From NCBI RefSeq assembly GCF_037893185.1, contig NZ_CP140772.1, positions 5,766,001 through 5,830,000 of the forward strand: a stretch of DNA of 64,000 bases. Direction: 5' to 3'. Positions 36,098 through 45,602 of the stretch are shown piece after piece. Position numbers and translations under genes: made by a program. The DNA comes from Chitinophaga sp. 180180018-3. Lineage in GTDB: Bacteria > Bacteroidota > Bacteroidia > Chitinophagales > Chitinophagaceae. Each line of letters opens with the position of its first letter. Position 1 is the first letter of the stretch. The notes beneath the pieces are model-generated. The model worked only from the letters and a program-made list of their open reading frames with translations, was not told where the DNA came from and ran no database searches.

Positions 36098-36871
36098 CTA
36101 CAGTTCTCTTATCCAGATATTTCTGAAGCTCAGAGGTTCGCTCTTATCACCGTGAGCCTGCAGTTTAATAGGGCAGGCGCCATGAGCCTGGCGGTACGCC
36201 GGGGCTCCGATATATTGCGTAGGTCCTTTCAGCTCTACATCGTTTTGTACAAGTACTCCGTTGAAGAATACGGTTACTTTAGCAGGCTTCGTCAGGGAAC
36301 CATCGGCAGCGAATACGGGAGCAGTCCAAACTACATCGTAGGTCTGCCATTCTCCGGGTTTCAGCGTTGGGTTTGCCAGTGGCACAAATTGTTTGTAGAT
36401 ACTACCTGCCTGTCCGTTTGTATAGGTTTTATTTTTATAGGAATCCAGGATCTGCAGTTCATAGCCGGCATCTCCTTTTCCGGTGGAAGCCAGGAACAAA
36501 CCACTGTTGCCACGGCCCTGGCCAGTTCCGGTAATATCAGATGGTACTCTCCATTCCAGGTGAAGCTGGTAATTGGTGAAGGTTCGTTTGGTTTCAATGT
36601 TGCCGGTATGTTTATTCACCGTAAGAATACCACTGCCAACAGTCCACTCCGCCGGCTTGTTCCGGTCATCAGCCATTACCCACTCTTCCAGGTTGTGGCC
36701 ATCAAACAGGATAATTGCATCGGAAGGCGCATCCCCGCATTTCTTACCGGGCTGTACTTCCGGCGGTACCGGGCTGTATACCTCGGTATCTTCCGGTTTA
36801 GGTTTGTCCTGTGCCTGAGCAGCGCAAAAGCCTCCTGCCAGCAACATGGTAAATAAGAATTTTCTTTTCAT
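36098..36871 (-). CDS. DUF1080 (3-keto-disaccharide hydrolase-like) secreted protein
   Basis: 257 aa, signal peptide MKRKFLFTMLLAGGFCAAQA-QD. A single jelly-roll domain of the DUF1080/PF06439 type with the typical ILFDGHNLEEWV start, the GILTVNKHTGNIETKRTFTNYQLHLEWRVP core, RGNSGLFLAS, YELQILDSY and the closing LSFRNIWIREL. Members are laminin-G-like and include enzymes that hydrolyse 3-keto-glucosides. It stands alone: divergent from the regulator at 37042 and not in an obvious operon. The stop codon is two bases from a 47-bp-arm palindrome. Confidence 0.9.
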   Translation of the reverse strand: MKRKFLFTMLLAGGFCAAQAQDKPKPEDTEVYSPVPPEVQPGKKCGDAPSDAIILFDGHNLEEWVMADDRNKPAEWTVGSGILTVNKHTGNIETKRTFTNYQLHLEWRVPSDITGTGQGRGNSGLFLASTGKGDAGYELQILDSYKNKTYTNGQAGSIYKQFVPLANPTLKPGEWQTYDVVWTAPVFAADGSLTKPAKVTVFFNGVLVQNDVELKGPTQYIGAPAYRQAHGACPIKLQAHGDKSEPLSFRNIWIREL

Positions 36872-37041
36872 TATCGATAGTTTTATGAGTATAAAATGTA
36901 ACCGTTCTCACAATAATATACAAAATTGTATACTAGTGCAAGCATTTTTCCGTCAGCGGTTGTTAAGCTGGTAACATACAGTTAACACAAAAAACGATTC
37001 TTTGCGATTATTTTCTTTTACCAGACCATGCCTTCGTTTAT
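36872..37041. promoter_or_regulatory. Divergent promoter region with a 16-bp palindrome
   Basis: TATACAAAATTGTATA at 36917-36932 is a perfect palindrome midway between the DUF1080 and TPR-regulator genes. It has the size of a dimeric repressor operator. Which gene it controls is not visible. Confidence 0.4.
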
Positions 37042-38610
37042 ATGAAATGGTTTTTTCTGTTGCTGTTACTGATCTGCACTATCAATACCTTCGCTACGCG
37101 CGACTCATTACAATTACAGCTGCGGGCAGCGGCCAAACTCAGCCAGCAGTCGCCCGATGCGGCTTTCCTCGCCCTTCGGAAACTACACGATCAGGCGGTG
37201 GCCGCCGGTAACGACCCTGGCGCCGGCAAATGCCTGCAGGAAATGGGCCGCGTTTGTTATACACTCGGTCACTACGCCAAATCACTCGAATATTACCATC
37301 AGGCTGCTAATATCTTCATCGCTGCTAAAGATAAAAACGCTGAAGCTGCCGTATTGAATGATATCGGTCAGCTGCAATACCGGAACATCAACCGGAAAGC
37401 AGCCAAACAGCAATACGACAAAGCCCTGCTGCTGTACCGCCAAACCGGCAACCAGGCCGGCATGGCCGCTACCTATGGCTATATCGGGCATCACTACGAA
37501 AAACAGCAGCAATACGACAGCGCTTACTTCTTCCAACAACTCGCCCTGACACATTATCAAAGCGTACATGATACCTTCGGCATGGCAGGGATATACGAAA
37601 ATCTGGGGACTATTCACGAAGACCTCGAAAAATACGACACTGCCCTGGCCTGCTTCCGCAATGCCCTGCAATTGTACGACCTGCACCACGATCATATTGC
37701 CGGCATTGAAGTGATTAACAACATCGGGGATGTACTCCGGAAAACGGGCGACTACAAAAACAGCATGCCCTATTCGAAAGAGGCACTGACGCTGGCACAA
37801 CGAACCAATAACAAATACCAGGAAGCGGCCGCCTGTAAAGATGTAGCCAAAACATTCAGCCTCATGGGTCGTCACGACAGTGCCTATTATTATATGGAAC
37901 AAAGCCGCAAATGCCTGCTGGAAATATACTCAGCGCAAAATAGCCAGCAGATGAACTTCCTGCAGGCTCTCTACGATACCGGTAAAAAAAATGATGAGAT
38001 CCTGCAGCTGGAAAACAGTCATAAAATAAACCTTATCATATATATAGCCACCGGCATTGTACTGGTGCTCCTGATTATACTTGCCCTGGTTACCATCTCC
38101 CGGCAAAAATTAAAAATCAGTCAGACGCAAACAGTCTCCGAGAGAAATGCAGAGATCAATCGCGTACAAAAAGCCCAGCTGGAGCTGAAAAGCCGGCAGC
38201 TCGCCACCCATACCCTCGACGTGATACAGCGCAACCAGTTCCTCGATGAACTGCGTACGACCCTTTCTCTTATGGTAAAAGACGACAAAAGGGATCAAAA
38301 AAAACAACTGCAGCAACTGGTGATGAAAATAAGCCAGAATGTCAATCACGAACAACAATGGAAAGAATTCACGGGCATCTTCGAACAGGTGCACCAGGTT
38401 TTCTTCGACAAGCTCAATACGCTGTATACGGATCTGACCAATAACGATATCCGCCTGCTTGCCCTCCATAAAATGAATATGGACTCCAAAGATATGGCCA
38501 CCATTCTCGGTATTTCACCCGATAGTTTACGTGTAGCCAGGTACCGGCTGAGGAAGAAATTAAACATCCCCGAAGGAGATACATTAGGCGCCTTCGTACA
38601 GGGGTTGTAA
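37042..38610 (+). CDS. TPR-membrane-HTH signalling regulator
   Basis: 522 aa. A signal peptide or first membrane segment (MKWFFLLLLLICTINTFA) is followed by about seven tetratricopeptide repeats (residues about 40-300: GKCLQEMGRVCYTLGHYAKS, AVLNDIGQLQYRNINRKAA, ATYGYIGHHYEKQQQYDSA, GIYENLGTIHEDLEKYDTA and so on), a membrane helix (about 330-352, LIIYIATGIVLVLLIILALV), a coiled coil (about 355-400) and a C-terminal LuxR-type HTH (about 450-515, LTNNDIRLLALHKMNMDSKD, MATILGISPDSLRVARYRLR). TPRs face the periplasm and the HTH the cytosol. This is a common Bacteroidota one-protein signalling design. It immediately precedes the phytate operon and is its natural candidate regulator. Confidence 0.85.
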   Translation: MKWFFLLLLLICTINTFATRDSLQLQLRAAAKLSQQSPDAAFLALRKLHDQAVAAGNDPGAGKCLQEMGRVCYTLGHYAKSLEYYHQAANIFIAAKDKNAEAAVLNDIGQLQYRNINRKAAKQQYDKALLLYRQTGNQAGMAATYGYIGHHYEKQQQYDSAYFFQQLALTHYQSVHDTFGMAGIYENLGTIHEDLEKYDTALACFRNALQLYDLHHDHIAGIEVINNIGDVLRKTGDYKNSMPYSKEALTLAQRTNNKYQEAAACKDVAKTFSLMGRHDSAYYYMEQSRKCLLEIYSAQNSQQMNFLQALYDTGKKNDEILQLENSHKINLIIYIATGIVLVLLIILALVTISRQKLKISQTQTVSERNAEINRVQKAQLELKSRQLATHTLDVIQRNQFLDELRTTLSLMVKDDKRDQKKQLQQLVMKISQNVNHEQQWKEFTGIFEQVHQVFFDKLNTLYTDLTNNDIRLLALHKMNMDSKDMATILGISPDSLRVARYRLRKKLNIPEGDTLGAFVQGL

Positions 38611-38615
38611 CCACA

Positions 38616-38653
38616 TAACATTACGGTAATGTTCCGGTAACATTATGGTAATG
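38616..38653. promoter_or_regulatory. Direct repeat pair TAACATTAyGGTAATG, 22-base period
   Basis: TAACATTACGGTAATG (38616-38631) and TAACATTATGGTAATG (38638-38653) differ at one base. The first copy is also part of the palindrome AACATTAC-G-GTAATGTT. They begin 6 bases after the regulator stop and about 195 bases before the receptor start. They could be binding sites for the upstream HTH regulator, or the first could act as a short 3' hairpin of its mRNA. Confidence 0.5.
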
Positions 38654-38706
38654 GCGGATGGTGTAACAAACAAATTTCTAATTATCAATCACTTACAATC
38701 TGTTTG

Positions 38707-38764
38707 TATACGCTGATTACGCTTTGTTTACGGCCCTGTTAACGCTGTATACGTTTTGCTTACG
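38707..38764. promoter_or_regulatory. Pho-box-like array of six TWNACG hexamers
   Basis: TATACG (38707), ATTACG (38716), TTTACG (38727), TTAACG (38739), TATACG (38748) and CTTACG (38759) lie on one strand at spacings of 9, 11, 12, 9 and 11 bases, about one helical turn each. PhoB and PhoP sites in other phyla are built from tandem hexamers or heptamers with 11-base periodicity; TTAACA is the Bacillus unit. A possible promoter follows (TTG at 38773, CACATTTG at 38797). The position before phytase and phosphatase genes supports phosphate control. Confidence 0.55.
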
Positions 38765-38847
38765 CTTGTTTCTTGTAATTTTTTTGATGGAAAATCACAT
38801 TTGCGATGCCATTCATCCAGAACATGAACTGCATCAAATTCATCAAA

Positions 38848-41604
38848 ATGAAAACAATTCTACAAACATGGCTATGCCTGCTGCTGAGTGTGACCATCGC
38901 ACAGGCTGCCAGCCTGAAAGGGCATGTGTACGATCAGAAAACCGGGGAGCCGCTGGTAGGCGTTACCATCCTCCTGCAACCTGCCAATATAGTGGCAGTA
39001 ACCGGACTTGACGGATCATTTGAGTTTAAAAAAATTGAAACAGGGAAGTTTTCCCTCGTAATTTCCCATCTTACCTACAAGACATTAACACAACAGGTAA
39101 CAGTTACGGAGAAAGATAACCCCCTCCTGAATGTTTACCTCAGTGAACGCAGTAGCAAAAATCTCAGTGAAGTGATAGTGGCCGCCAACCAGAAGGCTTC
39201 TTCCGAGAAAACTGCCAGGAAGCTGGAACAGCAATCGATCCAGGTGATGAACGTAGTATCCGGCCAGGCCATAGAAGTATCGCCCGACCTCACCGTTGCC
39301 AATGTGATACAAAGGGTTTCCGGCATTTCCATTGAACGCAGCAGCAACGGCGACGGCCAGTATGCGATCCTGCGGGGGATGGATAAACGTTACAACTATA
39401 CGCTGATTAATGGGGTGAAGATCCCCAGTCCGGATAACAAATACCGCTACGTGCCACTGGATATCTTCCCTTCCGAACTGCTCGACCGGCTGGAAGTATA
39501 CAAATCGCTCACGCCCAACATGGAAGGTGATGCCGTAGGTGGTGTAGTAAATATGGTCATGAAAGATGCGCCCGCCCGGTTTCAGCTTAACGCCAATCTC
39601 GCCACAGGTTACAGCCAGGGCGTACTGGATAAGGGCTTCACGGGCTTTGATGCCGGCGGTATTCGCAGCAAGTCGCCCTATGAAGCACATGGCCCACTTT
39701 ATAACGCCACGCCTGCCGACTTTGCGTCCGGGACACTGAACTATCAGTCAAAAAACTTCGTGCCCAACGTAGTAGCCGGATTATCTATAGGCCAGCGTTT
39801 CTTCAACAACAAACTCGGTGTCATACTGGCAGGAAGCTTTCAGAATAACTACCGCTCTACCACCAGCACCTTATACAGCGCCTCTTCCGCAGAAACAGAT
39901 AAAATATTTGTAGTTACCGACCAGCAGGAACGCCAGTACAGTGAGCGCCAGCAGCGCAGCGGTTTTCATGGCAAGGCAGATTATGCTTTCAATGAAAACA
40001 ACAAGCTCTCCCTCTACAGCGCTTACATGAACCTGCTCAGCTTCCAGACCCGGGAAAGCGTATCCACCAGCTTTTCCAGCGATTATAAACCGGAAACCGG
40101 CGATGCAAAACTCAGCTATTCCAGCCGTTCCCGGAAAACCAATCAGCAGATCTACAACGCTACCCTGACAGGCGATCACAAGCTCGTTCCCGGCAAACTG
40201 AAACTGCATTGGGCAGCGGTGTTCTCTTCTGCAAGGAATGAAATACCGGACAATACTACGATTACACTGAATGGTGTGCGCAAGGCTAACGTCGACAGCC
40301 GTACGACAGTCGATAAAAACAACCGTCGCTGGGAACGCAATACCGATGATGATCTGGCCGGTTATCTCGATTTGACCTATAGTACACGGATTGCCGGCGC
40401 CAGGGTGGATTTCTCTGCGGGAGGCCTCTACCGCGATAAACAGCGCAGCGCCTTTTACAACAACTATGTGTTCAAACCACAAAATACCGGCGCGCTATAC
40501 GGAAAGGACTTTACTGCCTATACTGATGTACAATGGGATATTCAGAACCCTAACGGCTCAGTAGCCAATGCACTCACTTACGATGCCTCCGAGAAAACAG
40601 CCGCCGGATACGGCATGTTCCGGCTGAAAACATCCGGCTGGGAAGTTACCGGAGGGGTGCGGGTAGAACATACCAACCAGGGCTATCATATGCTTTTTCC
40701 CCAGGGAGAAGACCGGCCCACCGGCAGCCAGGTATATACAGATGTATTGCCCAGCCTGAACCTGAAGTATGAGCTCACTCATCATCAGAACCTGCGTGGC
40801 TCTTACTTCCGCTCTCTCAACCGCCCCGGCTTTTTTGAAATTGTTCCGGGAAAAATTGTACAGGAAGAATATGTGGAACGCGGTAACCCTGATCTGAAGC
40901 GCGCTATCGCCGACAATCTCGATCTCCGATATGAACTCTTTCCCAATCATACCGATCAGTTGCTGGCAGGCATTTTCTACAAGCGGATACAAAACCCGAT
41001 TGAAAATACCATCCAGGCAGATGCCGTTCGCGGACAGGACCAGTTCTACGCTCCCGGTAACTTTGGTAACGCCAACAACTACGGACTGGAAATAGACTAT
41101 ATCAAATTCTTTCATAAAATAGGGTTCAAAGCCAATTATACCTATACCCATTCCAGTATCACCACCTCCAAAAGTAAACGGATCAGGGACAACGACGGTA
41201 ACCTGAAACTCATCTCCGTGGAACAGACCAGACCACTGTACGGCCAGTCCGAACATATCGGTAACCTGTCGTTCCTGTACAAAGACACCCGCAACGGCTG
41301 GGATGCCCAGTTGGCCGGCGCGTACACCGGCCCAAGGATCAATACCGTTTCCCAGTTCGCAGACAACGATTTCTGGCAGAAAGGCTTCATCCAAATGGAT
41401 GTATCCGTGGAAAAAACTTTCAGAAACCGTATCAGTGTATATGCCAAAGCCGGTAACCTGCTGAACACGCCGGCGGTTATCTTCATCAAAGGAGCGAATA
41501 CCAAAAACGCAGATATACCAGGACAGGGTAAAGTCAATGAAACACTGATCAGAAAAGATTATTACAAACAGACTTACCTCGTTGGTGTGCGTTACAAATT
41601 ATAA
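38848..41604 (+). CDS. TonB-dependent outer-membrane receptor of the phytate operon
   Basis: The ATG at 38848 is chosen because it opens the signal peptide MKTILQTWLCLLLSVTIAQA; ATGs at 38806 and 38824 are possible. About 918 aa. Order: CarboxypepD_reg domain (LKGHVYDQKTGEPLVGVTI), TonB plug (LTVANVIQRVSGISIERSSN, GQYAILRGMDKRYNYTLING, LLDRLEVYKSLTPNMEGDAVGG) and barrel ending QTYLVGVRYKL. It is not a SusC (no SusC signature) and has no SusD partner. It should import a phosphate ester or a product of the enzymes encoded next to it; phytate or inositol phosphates are plausible. Starts the five-gene operon, with 20 bases to the next gene. Confidence 0.92.
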   Translation: MKTILQTWLCLLLSVTIAQAASLKGHVYDQKTGEPLVGVTILLQPANIVAVTGLDGSFEFKKIETGKFSLVISHLTYKTLTQQVTVTEKDNPLLNVYLSERSSKNLSEVIVAANQKASSEKTARKLEQQSIQVMNVVSGQAIEVSPDLTVANVIQRVSGISIERSSNGDGQYAILRGMDKRYNYTLINGVKIPSPDNKYRYVPLDIFPSELLDRLEVYKSLTPNMEGDAVGGVVNMVMKDAPARFQLNANLATGYSQGVLDKGFTGFDAGGIRSKSPYEAHGPLYNATPADFASGTLNYQSKNFVPNVVAGLSIGQRFFNNKLGVILAGSFQNNYRSTTSTLYSASSAETDKIFVVTDQQERQYSERQQRSGFHGKADYAFNENNKLSLYSAYMNLLSFQTRESVSTSFSSDYKPETGDAKLSYSSRSRKTNQQIYNATLTGDHKLVPGKLKLHWAAVFSSARNEIPDNTTITLNGVRKANVDSRTTVDKNNRRWERNTDDDLAGYLDLTYSTRIAGARVDFSAGGLYRDKQRSAFYNNYVFKPQNTGALYGKDFTAYTDVQWDIQNPNGSVANALTYDASEKTAAGYGMFRLKTSGWEVTGGVRVEHTNQGYHMLFPQGEDRPTGSQVYTDVLPSLNLKYELTHHQNLRGSYFRSLNRPGFFEIVPGKIVQEEYVERGNPDLKRAIADNLDLRYELFPNHTDQLLAGIFYKRIQNPIENTIQADAVRGQDQFYAPGNFGNANNYGLEIDYIKFFHKIGFKANYTYTHSSITTSKSKRIRDNDGNLKLISVEQTRPLYGQSEHIGNLSFLYKDTRNGWDAQLAGAYTGPRINTVSQFADNDFWQKGFIQMDVSVEKTFRNRISVYAKAGNLLNTPAVIFIKGANTKNADIPGQGKVNETLIRKDYYKQTYLVGVRYKL

Positions 41605-41624
41605 ACCTGATTAAAATATTCATC

Positions 41625-42893
41625 ATGATAAACTATCAAAAATTATTACTGGCTTCGTTACTCGCCGTTGTTGTTTTCGCTGGTTGTAAGAAAGCCAACA
41701 GCGATGTGGTGATTACTCCCGAAGTAGTAGGCTCCGGTACTGTAAAAGGGGAAGTATCTGGTATATGGACAAGAGGAAGCGTTAAAAGGGTTTCCGGTGA
41801 TATCATTATTCCGGAAGGGAAATCACTCACGATCGAAGAAGGCGTGCTGGTAATCATGGATACGCTTGCAAAACCTGAAGTGATCGTTAAAGGAAATCTT
41901 TATGTAACCGGCACTACCGATAACCCGGTACGGTTCACTATTGAAGAAAATCTCCGTACCGACAGCCGCAAATTCGGCAAGCTGTGGGGCGGTATACTTG
42001 CCGCACAATCCTGCTCAGAACTGCTGTTGGAAAATGCTATCGTGGAATATGGCGGTGGTACCACCACGGAGTCGTCCACCTCTGTAAAAATGGGGCTGTA
42101 CAAGGCTACCAGCGGGGAAAACCTGCCTGCTTTATGGTATAGCAATGTAAACGGAAAACTGGTAGTGACCAACTGCATTTTCCGGAACTTCTTCGAAGAT
42201 TGTACCTATATAGAAGGTGGCAAAATCATCTTCTCGAATAATAAATTTTATACTACCGGCCTTACCGGCGGGGAAGGTATCAATATCAAATCCGGTTGCA
42301 TTGCCGACGTAGCTTATAACCTCTTCTACTCCAACAATACCAATGCACTGAAACTCTCTAACTCCGGCGACCGTACGCCGCAGGCTCACGTGATCGCTTA
42401 TAACAATACCCTGCTGAATACAGGCTGGAGAAGGCCTACCGTTAAGGGCGGATCTGTATGGCTGGAAGCAACAGTATTTGCAGAACTTTATAATAACCTG
42501 TTTGCGAATACCAGGTTTGGAATTAAGAGAGATACCAAAAAGCCGGAAGATACCCGCTCCGTCATCAGCAACAACCTTTACTATGGCTACGATCAGCTGA
42601 CAGTAGATCAGTTTCAGCCATCTAAGGATGTAGTGGCAGGAAAGAAAGATGTGATAGGTACAAAGGCCGGTGAAAACGATCCTAAGTTTGTCAGCTATCC
42701 GCTGAACACAGCTGTTTCCAGCCCGGATTTCAATACCGGCTGGGACTTTCACCTGCAGGCAGGCTCTCCTGCCCTCGGTGCAGGCATTACCACATTCACC
42801 CGTAACTTCGCCAATGGTGTACAGATAAACGGCACCACTTATACTTCTCCCGCTCCTTCTTCTTTCATCGGTGCATTTGGTACCCGTAATTAA
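41625..42893 (+). CDS. Right-handed beta-helix lipoprotein
   Basis: 422 aa, lipobox in LLASLLAVVVFAGC (Cys20), so surface- or periplasm-anchored. The chain is a repetitive parallel beta-helix: KSLTIEEGVLVIMD, EVIVKGNLYVTGTTDNPVRFTI, LLLENAIVEYGGG, KLVVTNCIFRNFFEDCTYIEGGKIIFSNNKFY, and NNTLLNTGW, with the LQAGSPALGAG segment often seen near the end of such proteins. No catalytic residues of pectin lyases are evident. It follows the receptor gene by 20 bases and precedes phytase by 14, so it may be the receptor's surface partner in ligand capture, in the place that SusD takes in glycan loci. That role is inferred. Confidence 0.85.
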   Translation: MINYQKLLLASLLAVVVFAGCKKANSDVVITPEVVGSGTVKGEVSGIWTRGSVKRVSGDIIIPEGKSLTIEEGVLVIMDTLAKPEVIVKGNLYVTGTTDNPVRFTIEENLRTDSRKFGKLWGGILAAQSCSELLLENAIVEYGGGTTTESSTSVKMGLYKATSGENLPALWYSNVNGKLVVTNCIFRNFFEDCTYIEGGKIIFSNNKFYTTGLTGGEGINIKSGCIADVAYNLFYSNNTNALKLSNSGDRTPQAHVIAYNNTLLNTGWRRPTVKGGSVWLEATVFAELYNNLFANTRFGIKRDTKKPEDTRSVISNNLYYGYDQLTVDQFQPSKDVVAGKKDVIGTKAGENDPKFVSYPLNTAVSSPDFNTGWDFHLQAGSPALGAGITTFTRNFANGVQINGTTYTSPAPSSFIGAFGTRN

Positions 42894-42907
42894 CAGATCT
42901 AACAGTA

Positions 42908-44026
42908 ATGAGTAAACGTAATATCATATTATCCACAGCAGTTCCCGGACTGCTGTGGATATTCTCCTGCGCCACACCTACCGGTACATTAACAGCCGGG
43001 ATACCAGCAAATATAACAGATACGACTACACGTAATGCTATTTACGATACCGTTACCCCTATCCGGCCGGTAGTGATCACCGAACCGGTGAAATTTGACT
43101 CGGATGATCCGGCTATCTGGGTGAACCCGAAAGATCCTTCTCAAAGCCTCATCATTGGTACCGACAAAGCCGCTGAAGGCGCCCTTTATGTATTCGATCT
43201 GCAGGGTAAGATCAGGCAGATCGTACCTCATCTGCAGCGCCCGAACAACGTGGATGTAGCGTATGGCCTTGTGCTGAACGGACGGCCTGTCGATTATGCC
43301 GTTACCACCGAGCGGTACACCCACAAGCTCCGTTTCTTTTCCCTGCCGGATATGCAGCCCATCGACGATGGCGGCATTCCTATATTTGAAGGCGAGCAGG
43401 GCAAACAATACCGCGATGGCATGGGCATTGCCATTTATACCAGCAAAACAGGACAACATTACGCCATCGTAGGCCGCAAAGACGGGCCACAGAATGGCAG
43501 TTACCTCTGGCAATACCTGCTCAGCGACAATGGCGCCGGGAAGATAAAAGCTACCCTCGTACGAAAATTCGGTTACTACAGCGGTAAAAAAGAAATAGAA
43601 TCCATCGCAGTTGATAACGAGAACGGCTATATTTACTATTCTGATGAACAACATGGGGTGCGGCAATACTATGCCGACCCGGAAAAAGGTAACAAAGAAT
43701 TAGCATTGTTTGCTACTACCGGGTTTACGGAAGATCACGAGGGAATATCCATTTATAAAACTACTCCTGATAAAGGATACCTCCTTGTTTCCGACCAGGG
43801 GGCCAATAAGTTTCATATCTTTAGCCGTTCCGGCACCAGCCACGCCCTGCTGAAAGTGATCAGGGTAAGCGCCGGTCATAGTGATGGTTCCGATATGGTA
43901 AACGTACCGTTGAATGAAACATTCCGCCACGGCCTTTTCGTAGTAATGAGCGACGACCGCACTTTTCATTACTACCGCTGGGAAGATATCAGCAAAGGCC
44001 TGGAACAAACGTCCGTAAAAAAATAG
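42908..44026 (+). CDS. Beta-propeller phytase (3-phytase), lipoprotein
   Basis: 372 aa with a lipobox in PGLLWIFSC (Cys21). The BPP family signatures are DSDDPAIWVNPKDPSQSLIIG, then RPNNVDVAYGL, ERYTHKLRFFSL, DGMGIAIY, KEIESIAVDNENGYIYYSDE, TEDHEGISIY and SDQGANKFHIFSR. These provide the acidic calcium sites and the phosphate-binding residues of the six-bladed propeller. The enzyme releases phosphate from calcium-phytate. Its placement between a beta-helix lipoprotein and a purple acid phosphatase defines the operon as a phytate or organophosphate scavenging system. The lipid anchor keeps it on the cell. Confidence 0.93.
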   Translation: MSKRNIILSTAVPGLLWIFSCATPTGTLTAGIPANITDTTTRNAIYDTVTPIRPVVITEPVKFDSDDPAIWVNPKDPSQSLIIGTDKAAEGALYVFDLQGKIRQIVPHLQRPNNVDVAYGLVLNGRPVDYAVTTERYTHKLRFFSLPDMQPIDDGGIPIFEGEQGKQYRDGMGIAIYTSKTGQHYAIVGRKDGPQNGSYLWQYLLSDNGAGKIKATLVRKFGYYSGKKEIESIAVDNENGYIYYSDEQHGVRQYYADPEKGNKELALFATTGFTEDHEGISIYKTTPDKGYLLVSDQGANKFHIFSRSGTSHALLKVIRVSAGHSDGSDMVNVPLNETFRHGLFVVMSDDRTFHYYRWEDISKGLEQTSVKK

Positions 44027-44036
44027 CTTTCTATAT

Positions 44037-45602
44037 ATGAAAACGCTCTTCATTGCATCCCTTTGCCTCAGCTGCATCTTCAGCGGTGTACAAGCACAGG
44101 AAGCCGCAAAGAAAAAAAATGTGCAACCCGCACTGATCCGCGGACCCTATCTGCAGGCAGCCGCCAGCAACAGCATCGTTATCCGCTGGCGCACCGACGT
44201 TTCCGCCCGCAGCCGCGTAAGGTTCGGCACCACGCCCGATAAACTGGATCAGCAGTCCGACGACGCCACCCTGGTGACAGAGCACAAAGTAAAACTCAAC
44301 GGCCTGCAGCCCGGCACCCGCTACTACTATGCCATCGGCGGATTCAAAGATGTGCTGCAGGGCGACAGCAGCAACTACTTCATGACGCTGCCGGAAGCAG
44401 GTAAAACCGGCCTATACAGGATAGCCGCCCTCGGCGACTGTGGCGACAACTCCGTTAACCAGCGCCAGGTAAAAGAACAACTGCTCAAATACCTCGGCAA
44501 TAACTACCTGCAGGCCTGGATACTCCTGGGCGATAATGCTTATCCCGACGGCACCGATGCAGAGTTCCAGACGAAGTTCTTCAACGTTTATAAAGACGAC
44601 CTGCTGAAAAAATTCCCGCTGTTCCCGGCGCCGGGCAATCATGATTATCATGATACCGACCTGTCGGCCAAATACGCACAGGAAACGCATCAGACGTCTT
44701 ATTACCAAAACTTCACCATGCCTGCTGAAGGCGAATCAGGCGGCCTGCCTTCACATACCCAGGCGTTCTATTCGTTCGACATCGGCAATGTGCATTTCCT
44801 GTCACTCGACAGCTACGGCAAAGAAGACAGTGCCTACCGTCTTTACGATACCCTGGGGCCGCAGGTAAGATGGATCAGGGAAGACCTGGCCGCCAACAAA
44901 AACAAAGGCTGGGTGATTGCTTACTGGCACCATCCGCCCTATACCATGGGATCGCACAACTCCGACGAAGAAGATGAGCTGATAAAGATTCGTGAGAACT
45001 TCATACAGGTACTTGAGCGCAACGGAGTAGACCTCGTATTGAATGGCCACAGTCATAACTATGAAAGATCCAGGCTGATGAAAGGCCACTATGGCATGTC
45101 GGCTACTTTTGATCCGGCCCGCCACAATCTCAGTAATTCCTCCGGCCGCTACGATGGCAGCCAGAATGCTGCACCCTATGTAAAAGACAGTATCCGCAAT
45201 GCGGGAACGGTATATGTGGTAAGCGGCTCCGCCGGTAAACTGGGTGGTAAGCAAACACCATACCCGCATAAGGCCATGTATTTTGCAGATGCAGACCACG
45301 GCGGATCCAGCCTGCTGGAGATACAGGACAACCGCCTCGACCTGAAATGGATCTGCGCCGATGGTACTATCCGCGATCAGTTTACTATGATGAAGAATGT
45401 GGGCAAACAGCACGACATCCATATTAAAAAGGGCGAATCGGCCACGCTTACGGCTTCTTATGTTGGCAGTTATAAATGGAACAACAGCCGGGAAACCTCC
45501 CGCAGCATTGAGGTGAAACCCACTGCTGCTGTTACAAAATACACCGTAACTGATCCTTACAATCAGGTAAAAGATACCTTCACCGTGCATGTATCGAAAT
45601 AA
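44037..45602 (+). CDS. Purple-acid-phosphatase-like metallophosphoesterase
   Basis: 521 aa, signal peptide MKTLFIASLCLSCIFSGVQA-QEAA. Residues about 30-120 are a fibronectin-like purple acid phosphatase N-domain (IRGPYLQAAASNSIVIRWRT). The catalytic domain supplies all five metal-binding blocks: LGDCGD, LLGDNAYPDG, GNHDYHD, YWHHPPY and NGHSHNYER. A C-terminal beta-domain (about 440-521) has a Por/Ig-like look (VTDPYNQVKDTFTVHVSK). It hydrolyses phosphomonoesters in the periplasm or outside, for example inositol phosphates left by the phytase. Its 3' end overlaps the next gene by 14 bases. Confidence 0.92.
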   Translation: MKTLFIASLCLSCIFSGVQAQEAAKKKNVQPALIRGPYLQAAASNSIVIRWRTDVSARSRVRFGTTPDKLDQQSDDATLVTEHKVKLNGLQPGTRYYYAIGGFKDVLQGDSSNYFMTLPEAGKTGLYRIAALGDCGDNSVNQRQVKEQLLKYLGNNYLQAWILLGDNAYPDGTDAEFQTKFFNVYKDDLLKKFPLFPAPGNHDYHDTDLSAKYAQETHQTSYYQNFTMPAEGESGGLPSHTQAFYSFDIGNVHFLSLDSYGKEDSAYRLYDTLGPQVRWIREDLAANKNKGWVIAYWHHPPYTMGSHNSDEEDELIKIRENFIQVLERNGVDLVLNGHSHNYERSRLMKGHYGMSATFDPARHNLSNSSGRYDGSQNAAPYVKDSIRNAGTVYVVSGSAGKLGGKQTPYPHKAMYFADADHGGSSLLEIQDNRLDLKWICADGTIRDQFTMMKNVGKQHDIHIKKGESATLTASYVGSYKWNNSRETSRSIEVKPTAAVTKYTVTDPYNQVKDTFTVHVSK

